Origin: Trebonia sp963767685
GTDB taxonomy: Bacteria > Actinomycetota > Actinomycetes > Streptosporangiales > Streptosporangiaceae
Length of the DNA: 64,000 nt
Reading direction: 5' to 3'
NCBI GenBank assembly: GCA_963767685.1
Contig: CAVYEZ010000001.1
Span: 682,001 to 746,000 of the forward strand
Under the pieces are notes generated by a model that saw nothing but the letters and a program-made list of their open reading frames with translations, was not told the origin of the DNA and searched no databases. The position numbers and the translations under genes are program-made. Positions 41,420 to 49,754 of this stretch are shown here, one piece after another (positions within the stretch are counted from its first letter, which is position 1; every line of letters starts with the position of its first letter).

Positions 41420-42078
41420 TCGCGATCGGCGCGGTGGTCGCCATCATCATCGTGGTCGCCGTGGTCGTGCTCACGCACAAGAGCGGCGGCGGGTCGCCCT
41501 CGGCCAGCAGCAGCACGGCCGGGACCGCGACGACGCCCGCCGCCAAGCCGTCGGCGAGCAAGTCGACCGGGTCCGGGACCTCGGCCGCGGGCGGCGGCAC
41601 GGCGGCCGCGTTCACCCTGTCCACGCCGGCCACGGCGGGCAGCTACGCGATGGGGCAGGACCCGCACTTCCTGGCCACTGCCAAGGCCACGGCCACGCAG
41701 ATCGCGGCGGCGGTGAAGTCGGGCGGCGGCGGCGCCTCGAAGGCCAACCCGGTGTCGGCGGCCTACCAGCTCCCCGCCAGCCAGGTCATCACGTTCGTCG
41801 GCTACACCGGCACGTTCACCCCGGCCAAGATCGAGACGATCCTCGCCTCGCTCGGCAGCGACCCGCACACCTACCCGGCGGGCCCGAACGGCGGCATCCT
41901 CGGCTGCGCGAACACCACGGTGGCGCCGGACGGCGCGGTCTGCGTCTGGGCCACCGCGACCACCATGGGAGTCACCGAGTTCTTCACCGCGTCGGGCCCG
42001 GAGACGCTGAACTCGGCCCAGGCCAAGGGCGCGGCCGACACGCTGAATCTCCGCAACGGCGTGGAGAAGAAGTCCTAA
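41350..42078 (+). CDS. Membrane anchor and extracellular domain, C-terminal part of the frameshifted gene
   Basis: Coding in this frame begins upstream of the ATG, at about 41220, in continuity with the Gly/Tyr-rich region. A basic/acidic stretch (PRRDDDDDEPRRGLGMRG) is followed by one membrane helix (LIAIGAVVAIIIVVAVVVLT). A Ser/Thr/Ala linker then leads to an extracellular domain of about 150 residues (YQLPASQVITFVGYTGTFTP ... VTEFFTASGPETLNSAQ) with one Cys pair (ILGC...AVC). The arrangement is cytosolic low-complexity head, single helix, small outer domain. The family is not recognised. Confidence 0.7.
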   Translation: MPRAPRRDDDDDEPRRGLGMRGLIAIGAVVAIIIVVAVVVLTHKSGGGSPSASSSTAGTATTPAAKPSASKSTGSGTSAAGGGTAAAFTLSTPATAGSYAMGQDPHFLATAKATATQIAAAVKSGGGGASKANPVSAAYQLPASQVITFVGYTGTFTPAKIETILASLGSDPHTYPAGPNGGILGCANTTVAPDGAVCVWATATTMGVTEFFTASGPETLNSAQAKGAADTLNLRNGVEKKS

Positions 42079-42121
42079 CCCGATAACAGCAAGACGGTGC
42101 CCCTAGAGTCCGGGGCGAGCT

Positions 42122-42175
42122 AAAGACGTGGGATACCTCAGGCCCTTATGAGGGCACAAAGTATCCCACGTCTTT
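42122..42175. terminator. 15-bp perfect inverted repeat with nested hairpin before valS
   Basis: aaagacgtgggatac and gtatcccacgtcttt are exact reverse complements around a 24-base loop that itself holds cctca...tgagg. It ends in ctttgct. It is probably a terminator for the gene upstream. It is 118 bp before valS and shows no T-box features. Confidence 0.8.
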
Positions 42176-42292
42176 GCTATCGGCGATGGTTGCCATGAGC
42201 GCGGGAGCACAGGCCGCCTTCCGGGGCGCGCGGAGGCGAGCGCGGGAAATTCTGTACACAGCCAGTCGGCAGGATTCGTAGACTAATTTGCT

Positions 42293-45268
42293 GTGACAGC
42301 ACAGCAAGAAGGGCTTCCCTCGCAGTACGCGCCCGCCGAGGTCGAGGCCCGCCGTTACGAGCACTGGGAGAAGGCCGGCTACTTCACGCCGGAATACCTG
42401 GGGGACGCCGCCCAGGAGGATCCCGACGCGCCGAGCTACACGATCGTGCTCCCGCCGCCGAACGTAACCGGCATCTTGCACATCGGCCACGCGCTGAACC
42501 ACACGCTGAGCGACATCCTCGTCCGCCGCCGCCGCATGCAGGGCTACCGCACGCTGTGGCTGCCGGGCATGGACCACGCGGGCATCGCCACCCAGAACGT
42601 CGTCGAGCGCGAGCTGGCCAAGGAGGGGCTGTCCAGGCACGACCTCGGCCGGGAGGCGTTCGTCGAGCGGGTCTGGCAGTGGAAGGGCGAGTACGGCGGC
42701 CGGATCCTGTCCCAGATGCGCCGCCTCGGCGACTCCGTGGACTGGACCCGCGAGCGGTTCACCATGGACGAGGGGCTGTCCCGGGCCGTCCAGACGATCT
42801 TCAAGCGGCTGTACGACGACGAGCTGATCTACCGCGCCGAGCGGATCATCAACTGGTGCCCGCGCTGCCTCACCGCGCTGTCCGACATCGAGGTCGACCA
42901 CTCCGACGACGACGGCGAGCTCGTCTCCATCCGCTACGGCTCTGCTAGCCCGGGGGGACGACCCCCCCAAACCCCCCCGGACAACGACGAAGTCAGCATC
43001 GTCGTCGCCACGACAAGAGCCGAGACCATGCTCGGCGACACCGCCGTGGCGGTCCACCCCGACGACGAGCGCTACCAGCACCTCATCGGCAAGACCGTCA
43101 TGCTTCCGCTCACCGGCAGGAGCATCCCGATCGTGGCCGACGCGCACGTCGACCCGTCCTTCGGCACCGGCGCGGTCAAGGTCACCCCGGCCCACGACCC
43201 CAACGACTTTGAGATCGGCCGCCGCCACGACCTGCCCGTGCTCGCCATCATGGACGAGCACGGCGTGATCACCGCGCACGGGCCGTTCGAGGGACTCGAC
43301 CGGTTCGAGGCCCGCCCGGCGGTCGTCGCCGCGCTGCGCGAGGACGGGCGGATCGTCAAGGAGACCCGCCCCTACGTGCACGCGGTCGGGCACTGTTCCC
43401 GCTGCGGCACCACGGTCGAGCCGCGGCTTTCTCTCCAGTGGTTCGTGAGCGTGGCCCCGCTCGCCAAGGCGGCGGGCGACGCCGTGCGCGACGGACGGGT
43501 GCAGATCTCGCCGCCGGAGATGAACGCCAGGTACTTCGGCTGGGTGGACGACATGCACGACTGGTGCATCTCCCGCCAGCTCTGGTGGGGGCACCGGATC
43601 CCCGTCTGGTACGGGCCGGACGGCCCCGACGGCACCAAGCAGGTGCGCTGCGTCGGCCCGGACGAGGCCGCTCCCGAGGGCTGGACGCAGGATCCCGACG
43701 TCCTCGACACCTGGTTCTCCTCCGCGCTGTGGCCGTTCTCCACCCTCGGCTGGCCGGATGACACCCCCGACCTGCGCGCTTTTTACCCGACGAGCGTGCT
43801 GATCACCGCGTACGACATCCTGTTCTTCTGGGTCGCCAGGATGATGATGTTCGGCCTCTACGCGATGCGCGGCAAGTCACCGCAGGATGCGGTGCCATTC
43901 CAGACGATCGCGCTGCACGGCCTGGTCCGCGACCAGTTCGGCAAGAAGATGTCTAAGTCCAAGGGCAACGTGGTCGACCCGCTGGAGTGGATGGACCGCT
44001 TCGGCACCGACGCGACGCGCTTCACCCTCGCCCGGGGTGCCACCCCCGGTAGCGATGAGGCGATCAGCGAGGACTGGGCGGCGGGCTCGCGGAACTTCTG
44101 CAACAAGCTGTGGAACGCGACCAGGTTCGCCCTGATAAACGGGGCCGAGGTCGGCGCCGAGCCGTCGGCCGCCGCGGGCACCGCTTTCCATGATCCCGAA
44201 CGGTTCGTTGTTTCAAGCCCAGCCGACCGCTGGATCCTTTCCCGCTTGTCGGCGGTGATCGCCGAAGTCGACAGGCTGCTTGAGCAGTTCGAGTTCGGCA
44301 AGGCCTGCGAGGCGCTGTACCACTTCGCGTGGGACGAGTTCTGCGACTGGTACGTCGAGCTCGCCAAGGTGCCGCTCAGCTCGGGCACCGAGGCCGCGGG
44401 CCAGACCAGGAAGGTGCTCGGCTTCGTGCTCGACCAGATGCTGCGGCTGCTGCACCCGGTGATGCCGTTCGTCACCGACGAGCTGTGGTCCGCGCTGACC
44501 GGCGAGGACTCGGTGATGGTGGCGGCCTGGCCGCGCTTCGAGTTCACCGACGCGGCCGCCGAGGCCGAGATCGGCTCGCTGATGCGGCTGGTGACCGAGA
44601 TCCGCCAGTTCCGCGCGGGTCAGGGGCTGCGGCCGGGGCAGCGGGTGCCCGCGCGGCTCGCCGGCCTGGACGCGACGCCGCTCGCCGCGCAGGAGGAGTC
44701 GATCCGCGCGCTGCTGCGCCTGACCGCTCCGGGGGACGGCTTCACCGCGAGCGCGTCCCTGCTTGCCGAGGGCGTCACCGTCGAGCTTGACCTCGCGGGG
44801 ACCGTGGACGTGGCGGCCGAGCGCAAGCGGCTGGAGCGCGACCTCGCGACGGCGCGCAAGGAGGCGCAGTCGATGACCGCTAAGCTGGGCAACGAGGCGT
44901 TCACCGCCAAGGCACCGGCCGAGGTCATCGAGAAGACAAGGGCCCGGCTAGCGGCGGCCGAGGCAGACATCGCCCGCCTGGAGTCCCGCCTCGCTGCGCT
45001 GTTATCCCCCGGGGGGACGACCCCCCGTACCCCCCGGCTGCGCTGCGCGCGACATTGGCATTCGGGCGCGTGTGGCCGGGGGAACGTCAGGTGGGCGACC
45101 CCCCGTACCCCCCGGCTGCGCTGCGCGCGACATTGGCATTCGGGCGCGTGTGGCCGGGGGAACGTCAGGTGGGCGACCCCCCGTACCCCCCGGCTGCGCT
45201 GCGCGCGACATTGGCATTCGGGCGCGTGTGGCCGGGGGAAGGTCCGGTGGATGACCGCAGTAGGCTGA
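42293..45268 (+). CDS. valS: Valyl-tRNA synthetase, with an insert and a repeat-extended C-terminus
   Basis: Class I signatures are PPPNVTGILHIGHALNHT (HIGH) and KKMSKSKGNVVDP (KMSKS). The editing domain (about residues 190-340) has VATTRAETMLGDTAVAVHPD. The anticodon-binding domain and the C-terminal coiled coil (ERKRLERDLATARKEAQSMT) are complete. There are two oddities. A GC palindrome inserts SASPGGRPPQTPPDND near residue 220. After the normal end (SRLAALL) three in-frame copies of a 26-codon repeat add about 80 residues. No ribosome site precedes GTG 42293; tagact ends nine bases upstream, so it is probably leaderless. The stop overlaps folC (TGATG). Confidence 0.96.
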   Translation: MTAQQEGLPSQYAPAEVEARRYEHWEKAGYFTPEYLGDAAQEDPDAPSYTIVLPPPNVTGILHIGHALNHTLSDILVRRRRMQGYRTLWLPGMDHAGIATQNVVERELAKEGLSRHDLGREAFVERVWQWKGEYGGRILSQMRRLGDSVDWTRERFTMDEGLSRAVQTIFKRLYDDELIYRAERIINWCPRCLTALSDIEVDHSDDDGELVSIRYGSASPGGRPPQTPPDNDEVSIVVATTRAETMLGDTAVAVHPDDERYQHLIGKTVMLPLTGRSIPIVADAHVDPSFGTGAVKVTPAHDPNDFEIGRRHDLPVLAIMDEHGVITAHGPFEGLDRFEARPAVVAALREDGRIVKETRPYVHAVGHCSRCGTTVEPRLSLQWFVSVAPLAKAAGDAVRDGRVQISPPEMNARYFGWVDDMHDWCISRQLWWGHRIPVWYGPDGPDGTKQVRCVGPDEAAPEGWTQDPDVLDTWFSSALWPFSTLGWPDDTPDLRAFYPTSVLITAYDILFFWVARMMMFGLYAMRGKSPQDAVPFQTIALHGLVRDQFGKKMSKSKGNVVDPLEWMDRFGTDATRFTLARGATPGSDEAISEDWAAGSRNFCNKLWNATRFALINGAEVGAEPSAAAGTAFHDPERFVVSSPADRWILSRLSAVIAEVDRLLEQFEFGKACEALYHFAWDEFCDWYVELAKVPLSSGTEAAGQTRKVLGFVLDQMLRLLHPVMPFVTDELWSALTGEDSVMVAAWPRFEFTDAAAEAEIGSLMRLVTEIRQFRAGQGLRPGQRVPARLAGLDATPLAAQEESIRALLRLTAPGDGFTASASLLAEGVTVELDLAGTVDVAAERKRLERDLATARKEAQSMTAKLGNEAFTAKAPAEVIEKTRARLAAAEADIARLESRLAALLSPGGTTPRTPRLRCARHWHSGACGRGNVRWATPRTPRLRCARHWHSGACGRGNVRWATPRTPRLRCARHWHSGACGRGKVRWMTAVG
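45018..45251. repeat. Three 78-bp tandem repeats at the 3' end of valS
   Basis: The unit begins cgaccccccgtaccccccgg and ends gaacgtcaggtggg, with copies at 45018, 45096 and 45174. It is 26 codons long, so the valS frame is kept (PRLRCARHWHSGACGRGNVR per copy). The first copy is preceded by the palindrome cccccggggggacgaccccc. Confidence 0.95.
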
Positions 45269-46770
45269 TGCCCGTGGACGATATCGCTGAGCGGCTGCGC
45301 GAGGTAGAGCTTGAGATCGGGTCGCGGCGGGCGGAGCACCAGATCGACCCGACGCTTGACCGGGTCGCCGCGCTCGTCAGCCTGCTCGGCGACCCGCACC
45401 GGGCGTTCCCGGTTGTGCACGTCACCGGGACCAACGGCAAGACCTCGACCACGCGGATGATCGAGTCCCTGCTGCGCGAGCGCGGGCTGCGGACGGGGCG
45501 CTTCACCTCGCCGCACCTGGTGTCGATGCGGGAGCGGATCTGCATCGACGGTGAGCCGCTGTCCGCCGAGCGCTTCATCGAGCTTTACGAGGAGATCGCG
45601 CCCTACGTCCAGCTGGTCGACGACCAGCAGCCGGCCAAGATGTCCTTCTTCGAGGTCCTCACCGGCATGATGTTCGCCGCGTTCGCGGACGCCCCGGTGG
45701 ACGTCGCGGTGATCGAGGTCGGCATGGGCGGCCGGTGGGACGCCACCAACGTGGCCGACGGCCAGGTGGCCGTGATCATGCCGGTCGCGCTGGACCACAT
45801 GCAGTGGCTCGGCGACACGATCGAGGAGATCGCCACCGAGAAAGCGGGCATCATCAAGCCGGGCGCCACCGCGGTGATCGCGCAGCAGCAGGTCGCGGCC
45901 GCGGAGATCCTGCTGGAGCGCGCCGCGCTCGTCGGCGCGACCGTGGCCCGCGAGGGATTCGAGTTCGGCGTGATCTCCCGCGAGGTCGCCGTGGGCGGGC
46001 AGCAGCTCGTGCTCCAGGGGCTGCGCGGCATCTACGGTGACGTGTACCTGCCGCTGTTCGGCGCGTACCAGGCGTCCAACGCCGCGTGCGCGCTCGCGGC
46101 CGTCGAGGCGTTCGCCGGCGTTTCCGAGACGGCGGTAAACGAGGACGGCTCGACCGTGACCCTCGGCCCCGGCCTGTCGACCGAGGGCCTCGACCCCGAC
46201 CTGGTCCGCGCCGGGTTCGCCCGGGCGAGCTCCCCTGGGCGGCTCGACATCCTCCGGCGCTCGCCCACGGTCATCGCGGACGCGGGCCACAACCCCGCAG
46301 GCGTGGCGGCGACCATGGAGGCACTCACCGAGAGCTTCAGCTTCGAGCGCGTCATCGGCGTCGTCGCGGTCCTGGGGGACAAGGACGTGGAGGGCGTGCT
46401 CGACGAGCTTGAGCCCGTCCTGTCCGAGATCGTGGTGACCACGAACTCCTCGCCGCGCGCGATGCCCGCCGACGAGCTGGCCGAGCTTGCCCGCGACATC
46501 TTCGGCGAGGACCGCGTCCACGTCCAGCCGCGCCTCGACGACGCCATCGAGGCCGCGGTGGCGCTGGCCGACGAGGCGGACGCGGCGATGGCGGGCGATG
46601 CGGGCGGCGGGCCCGGCCTCGGCGCTACCGCCGTCCTGGTGACCGGCTCCGTGGTCACCGCGGGGGATGCCCAGCTGCTCCTCGCCCCGGCGAGCGCGGT
46701 CGGCGCGAGCTCTAACGCGGGCTACAAGGAGAAGTGGCCGGCGCGATCGAAGCAAGGAGGCCTGAGGTGA
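45268..46770 (+). CDS. folC: Folylpolyglutamate synthase / dihydrofolate synthase
   Basis: ATG 45268 overlaps the valS stop by one base; longer frames run through the repeats. The Mur-ligase fold has P-loop VTGTNGKTST (about 52-61), the folate loop GRFTSPHLVSMRERI, the Mg/Lys region VIEVGMGGRWDATN and the C-terminal lobe start RSPTVIADAGHNPAG. The 500-aa length is slightly long because of an Ala/Gly-rich insertion near the end. It adds glutamate to (dihydro)folates or dihydropteroate. It is in the conserved order valS-folC-DUF4233-ndk. Confidence 0.95.
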   Translation: MPVDDIAERLREVELEIGSRRAEHQIDPTLDRVAALVSLLGDPHRAFPVVHVTGTNGKTSTTRMIESLLRERGLRTGRFTSPHLVSMRERICIDGEPLSAERFIELYEEIAPYVQLVDDQQPAKMSFFEVLTGMMFAAFADAPVDVAVIEVGMGGRWDATNVADGQVAVIMPVALDHMQWLGDTIEEIATEKAGIIKPGATAVIAQQQVAAAEILLERAALVGATVAREGFEFGVISREVAVGGQQLVLQGLRGIYGDVYLPLFGAYQASNAACALAAVEAFAGVSETAVNEDGSTVTLGPGLSTEGLDPDLVRAGFARASSPGRLDILRRSPTVIADAGHNPAGVAATMEALTESFSFERVIGVVAVLGDKDVEGVLDELEPVLSEIVVTTNSSPRAMPADELAELARDIFGEDRVHVQPRLDDAIEAAVALADEADAAMAGDAGGGPGLGATAVLVTGSVVTAGDAQLLLAPASAVGASSNAGYKEKWPARSKQGGLR

Positions 46771-47093
46771 AGCGCCTGCTGACCACCGTCCTGTCGATGG
46801 AGGCCGTCGTCGTCCTGCTCGCGATCGTCCCCGCTAAGCAGCTCGAGCACGTGAACGCGGGAATGGCGGCCGCGGTCTGCGGCGCCATCGCGATCGTGGC
46901 GTTCGCGCTCTGCGGCTATGTCGGCCGCGGCCGCGGCGCGCTGTGGGCGGGCTCGATATTCCAGGCCCTGGTCATCGCCTCCGGCGTGCTGCTGTCGGCG
47001 ATGTACGTCCTCGGCGCGATCTTCGCGGCCCTCTGGTTCACCGGCATCTGGCTCGGCCGCAAGTGGGAGCGCGACCAGGTCAAGCCCGCCTGA
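46767..47093 (+). CDS. DUF4233 membrane protein
   Basis: GTG 46767 overlaps the folC stop (GTGA) and has aaggagg eight bases upstream, which decides the start. The 108-aa product has four helices (LLTTVLSMEAVVVLLAIVPA, AAAVCGAIAIVAFALCGYVG, LWAGSIFQALVIASGVLLSA, MYVLGAIFAALWFTGIWLG). This is the DUF4233 pattern found between folC and ndk throughout actinobacteria. The function is unknown. Conserved synteny suggests a link to folate or nucleotide metabolism or simply an old operon. Confidence 0.9.
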   Translation: MKRLLTTVLSMEAVVVLLAIVPAKQLEHVNAGMAAAVCGAIAIVAFALCGYVGRGRGALWAGSIFQALVIASGVLLSAMYVLGAIFAALWFTGIWLGRKWERDQVKPA

Positions 47094-47185
47094 CCCGGAC
47101 GTGCGCGGCGCCTGCCCGCGCCCCGGTAAGCTCATGCGTGATCCAGTAAATCAAAGGCATGTAAAAGGAAACGCAAGGAGCAGTA

Positions 47186-47596
47186 GTGTCACAGCGCACC
47201 CTTATCCTCGTTAAGCCGGACGGTGTCCAGCGCGGCATCATCGGGGAGGTCATTTCCCGAATTGAGCGCAAGGGCCTGAAATTGGTCGCGTTGGAACTGC
47301 GCACAATCGAGACCGAGACCGCGCACGCGCACTACGCCGAGCACGCGGAAAAGCCCTTCTTCGGGCAACTTGTCGATTTCATTACGTCCGGCCCGCTGGT
47401 CGCGCTCGTCGCCGAGGGCGACCGGGCCATCGAGGCGTTCCGCGCGCTGGCCGGCGCCACCGACCCGGTCAAGGCCACGCCCGGCACCGTCCGCGGCGAC
47501 TTCGCGCTGGAGATCTCGCAGAACATCGTGCATGGCAGCGACTCCCCCGAGTCGGCGGAGCGGGAGATCAAGATCTTCTTCCCCGAACTCGTTTAG
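47186..47596 (+). CDS. ndk: Nucleoside diphosphate kinase
   Basis: GTG 47186 has an aaggag site. The 136-aa protein has RTLILVKPDGVQRGIIGEVI at the start, the nucleotide-binding HYAEHAEKPFFGQLVDFI, and the catalytic His in NIVHGSDSPESAEREI. It transfers phosphate among nucleoside di- and triphosphates through phospho-His. It is complete and of normal length, and is followed by a terminator hairpin. Confidence 0.97.
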   Translation: MSQRTLILVKPDGVQRGIIGEVISRIERKGLKLVALELRTIETETAHAHYAEHAEKPFFGQLVDFITSGPLVALVAEGDRAIEAFRALAGATDPVKATPGTVRGDFALEISQNIVHGSDSPESAEREIKIFFPELV

Positions 47597-47631
47597 CCGG
47601 GCGCGGGTTAGATAGATACCTGTAGTAGTAC

Positions 47632-47670
47632 TCGGGCACGGTCGGGGCCGCGAGCCGCGACCGTGCCCGA
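47632..47670 (+). terminator. Hairpin terminator after ndk
   Basis: tcgggcacggtcg pairs with cgaccgtgcccga over a 13-base loop. Confidence 0.85.
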
Positions 47671-47884
47671 TGCAAATGCACGTTCAAATGCACGATCTGC
47701 CGCTCCGGGTCAAATCGGGGCAAGTCGGCACTTTGTCAAAATTTTGTAAGAAATACCGCAGAGTTTACGGAGTATTGTCTCCATGTTTAAAACACGGGGG
47801 CGGCGCTCCGCATTACTCAATGCATATCCGATAGCCTCGCCACAGGTTCCCGCGCCTGATGATCGGAAGGGTTGCCGCACCCCT
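47671..47884 (+). promoter_or_regulatory. Upstream region of the mre operon
   Basis: It contains the direct repeat caaatgcacg at 47673-47682 and 47685-47694 (12-bp period), then an AT-rich stretch (tttgtcaaaattttgtaagaa). This is the only sizeable gap before mreB, so the elongasome promoter should be here. The repeat could be a binding site; the protein is unknown. Confidence 0.45.
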
Positions 47885-48913
47885 ATGAGCAATGCGTTGA
47901 CGTTCCTTGGCCGCGACATGGCGGTCGACCTCGGCACCGCCAACACCCTGGTGTACGTGCGCGGCCGGGGAATCGTCCTCAACGAGCCGAGCGTGGTAGC
48001 GCTCAACACCAACAACGGCCAGGTGGTCGCCGTCGGGGTCGAGGCCAAGCGCATGATCGGCCGCACCCCGGGCAACATCGTGGCCGTCCGGCCACTCAAG
48101 GACGGCGTGATCGCGGACTTCGACGTCACCGAGCGCATGCTGCGATATTTCATCCAGAAGGTGCACAAGAGAACCCGGATGGCCAAGCCGCGCATCGTCG
48201 TCGCGGTGCCGAGCGGCATCACCGGCGTCGAGCAGAGCGCGGTGAAGGAGGCCGGCCACCAGGCCGGCGCCCGCAAGGTCTACATCATCGAGGAGCCGAT
48301 GGCCGCGGCGATCGGCGCGGGCCTGCCGGTCAACGAGCCGACGGGCAACATGGTGGTGGACATCGGCGGAGGCACCACCGAGGTCGCGGTCATCTCGCTC
48401 GGCGGCATCGTCACCAGCCAGAGCATCAGGATCGGCGGCGACGAGCTCGACCAGGCGATCATCACGTTCGGCAAGAAGGAGCACAGCCTGATGCTCGGCG
48501 AGCGCACCGCCGAGGAGATCAAGCTGGCGCTCGGTTCCGCGTTCCCTGCCAAGGAGGAACCGCACGCGGAGATCCGCGGCCGGGACCTCGTCTCCGGCCT
48601 GCCCAAGACGATCCTCATCTCGGCCGCCGAGGTGAGGCGGGCGCTCGACGAGCCCATCAACCTCATCATCGACGCGGTCAAGTCCACCCTGGACAAGTGC
48701 CCGCCCGAGCTGGCGGGCGACGTCATGGACCGCGGCATCGCCCTCACCGGCGGCGGCGCCCTGCTGCGCGGGCTCGACCAGCGGATCCGCGAGGAGACCG
48801 GCATGCCCGTGCACATCGCGGACAGCCCGCTCGACTCCGTGGTGCTCGGCACCGGCAAGTGCGTGGAGGACTTCGACACCCTACGCCAGGTGCTCGTTCC
48901 CGACCGGCGGTAA
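47885..48913 (+). CDS. mreB: Rod-shape-determining actin homologue MreB
   Basis: ATG 47885 (MSNALTFLGRDMAVDLGTAN) fits the family; the longer frame to 47783 is unlikely. The actin-fold signatures are DMAVDLGTANTLVYVRGRGI (phosphate 1), VVDIGGGTTEVAVISLGG (phosphate 2) and GIALTGGGALLRGLDQRI (adenosine). The 342-aa length is normal. It polymerises under the membrane and guides lateral-wall or spore-wall synthesis. It heads mreB-mreC-mreD-PBP2-rodA, all on the plus strand. Confidence 0.97.
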   Translation: MSNALTFLGRDMAVDLGTANTLVYVRGRGIVLNEPSVVALNTNNGQVVAVGVEAKRMIGRTPGNIVAVRPLKDGVIADFDVTERMLRYFIQKVHKRTRMAKPRIVVAVPSGITGVEQSAVKEAGHQAGARKVYIIEEPMAAAIGAGLPVNEPTGNMVVDIGGGTTEVAVISLGGIVTSQSIRIGGDELDQAIITFGKKEHSLMLGERTAEEIKLALGSAFPAKEEPHAEIRGRDLVSGLPKTILISAAEVRRALDEPINLIIDAVKSTLDKCPPELAGDVMDRGIALTGGGALLRGLDQRIREETGMPVHIADSPLDSVVLGTGKCVEDFDTLRQVLVPDRR

Positions 48914-48956
48914 CCTGTCGATCACCACCGGTAGCGCAAGGGACGGGAGTTGCGCA

Positions 48957-49754
48957 TTGCTTGAAGCGAGACGGACACGGGTGGTTCTCATCGTGCTGCT
49001 CGTCGTGGCGGTCGCACTGATCACGGTCGATTTCCGTGACGGCGGCAACTCGGGCGCGTCCGGCGTCGGCGGCCGGGTCTTCGGCCCCGTCGAGCGGCTC
49101 GCCGGCGACGTCACCGGAGTCTTCAGGGGCACCAGCGGCAACGGCAGCGAGATCGCGAACCTGCAACGGCAAAACGACCAGCTGCGCGCCCAGCTCGCCC
49201 AGGCGCAGGCCGGCGACGCCGACGCCGCCCAGCTCGCCCGGGTGCTGCACCTCACCGCGGGCAAGTACAAGGTCGTCACCGGCACGGTGATCGCCGCGGG
49301 CGGCAGTTACGCGGACACGGTGACGATCAACATCGGCAGCGCGGACGGGGTCACGGCCAACGAGACCGTACTCAACGGGGACGGTCTCGTCGGCACGGTC
49401 GTCGCCGTCACCGCGGGCACCGCCACCGTCCAGCTGGTCACCGACGCCGGCACCACGGTCGGCGTCCGGATGGAGGGGGACGGGCAGATCGGCGCGCTCT
49501 CCGGCAGCGCCGACACGCTGTCCGGCAGCGCGCCGCTCAAGCTCACGCTGTTCAACGCCGGCGCGACGCTCAAGCCAGGCCAGGAGCTGGTCACGTTCGG
49601 CTCGGTGGGCGGCCGTCCCTACGTCCCCGGCGTCCCGGTCGGCACGGTATCCGCCGTGACCACCCAGCCCGGCTCGCTCACCCCGACCGCGCTCGTCAAG
49701 CCGTTCGCCGACTTCACCGGCCTTGGCGTCGTCGGGGTGGTGGTAAGCAAGTGA
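48957..49754 (+). CDS. mreC: Rod-shape-determining protein MreC
   Basis: TTG 48957 is chosen because gggag lies about eight bases upstream. It has a basic start, one membrane helix (VVLIVLLVVAVALITVDF), a short coiled coil (EIANLQRQNDQLRAQLAQAQ) and the double beta-barrel domain (VIAAGGSYADTVTINIGSAD; GLVGTVVAVTAGTATVQL). The 265-aa length is on the short side. It scaffolds MreB, MreD and PBP2 from the outer face of the membrane. The end overlaps mreD by four bases. Confidence 0.95.
   Translation: MLEARRTRVVLIVLLVVAVALITVDFRDGGNSGASGVGGRVFGPVERLAGDVTGVFRGTSGNGSEIANLQRQNDQLRAQLAQAQAGDADAAQLARVLHLTAGKYKVVTGTVIAAGGSYADTVTINIGSADGVTANETVLNGDGLVGTVVAVTAGTATVQLVTDAGTTVGVRMEGDGQIGALSGSADTLSGSAPLKLTLFNAGATLKPGQELVTFGSVGGRPYVPGVPVGTVSAVTTQPGSLTPTALVKPFADFTGLGVVGVVVSK

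Noticed and set aside
42176..42292. T-box riboswitch upstream of valS
   Set aside because: No T-box sequence, specifier loop or antiterminator is visible, and the gene seems leaderless.
44620..46755. Minus-strand 711-aa open frame opposite valS/folC
   Set aside because: Antisense shadow; both plus-strand enzymes have complete motifs.
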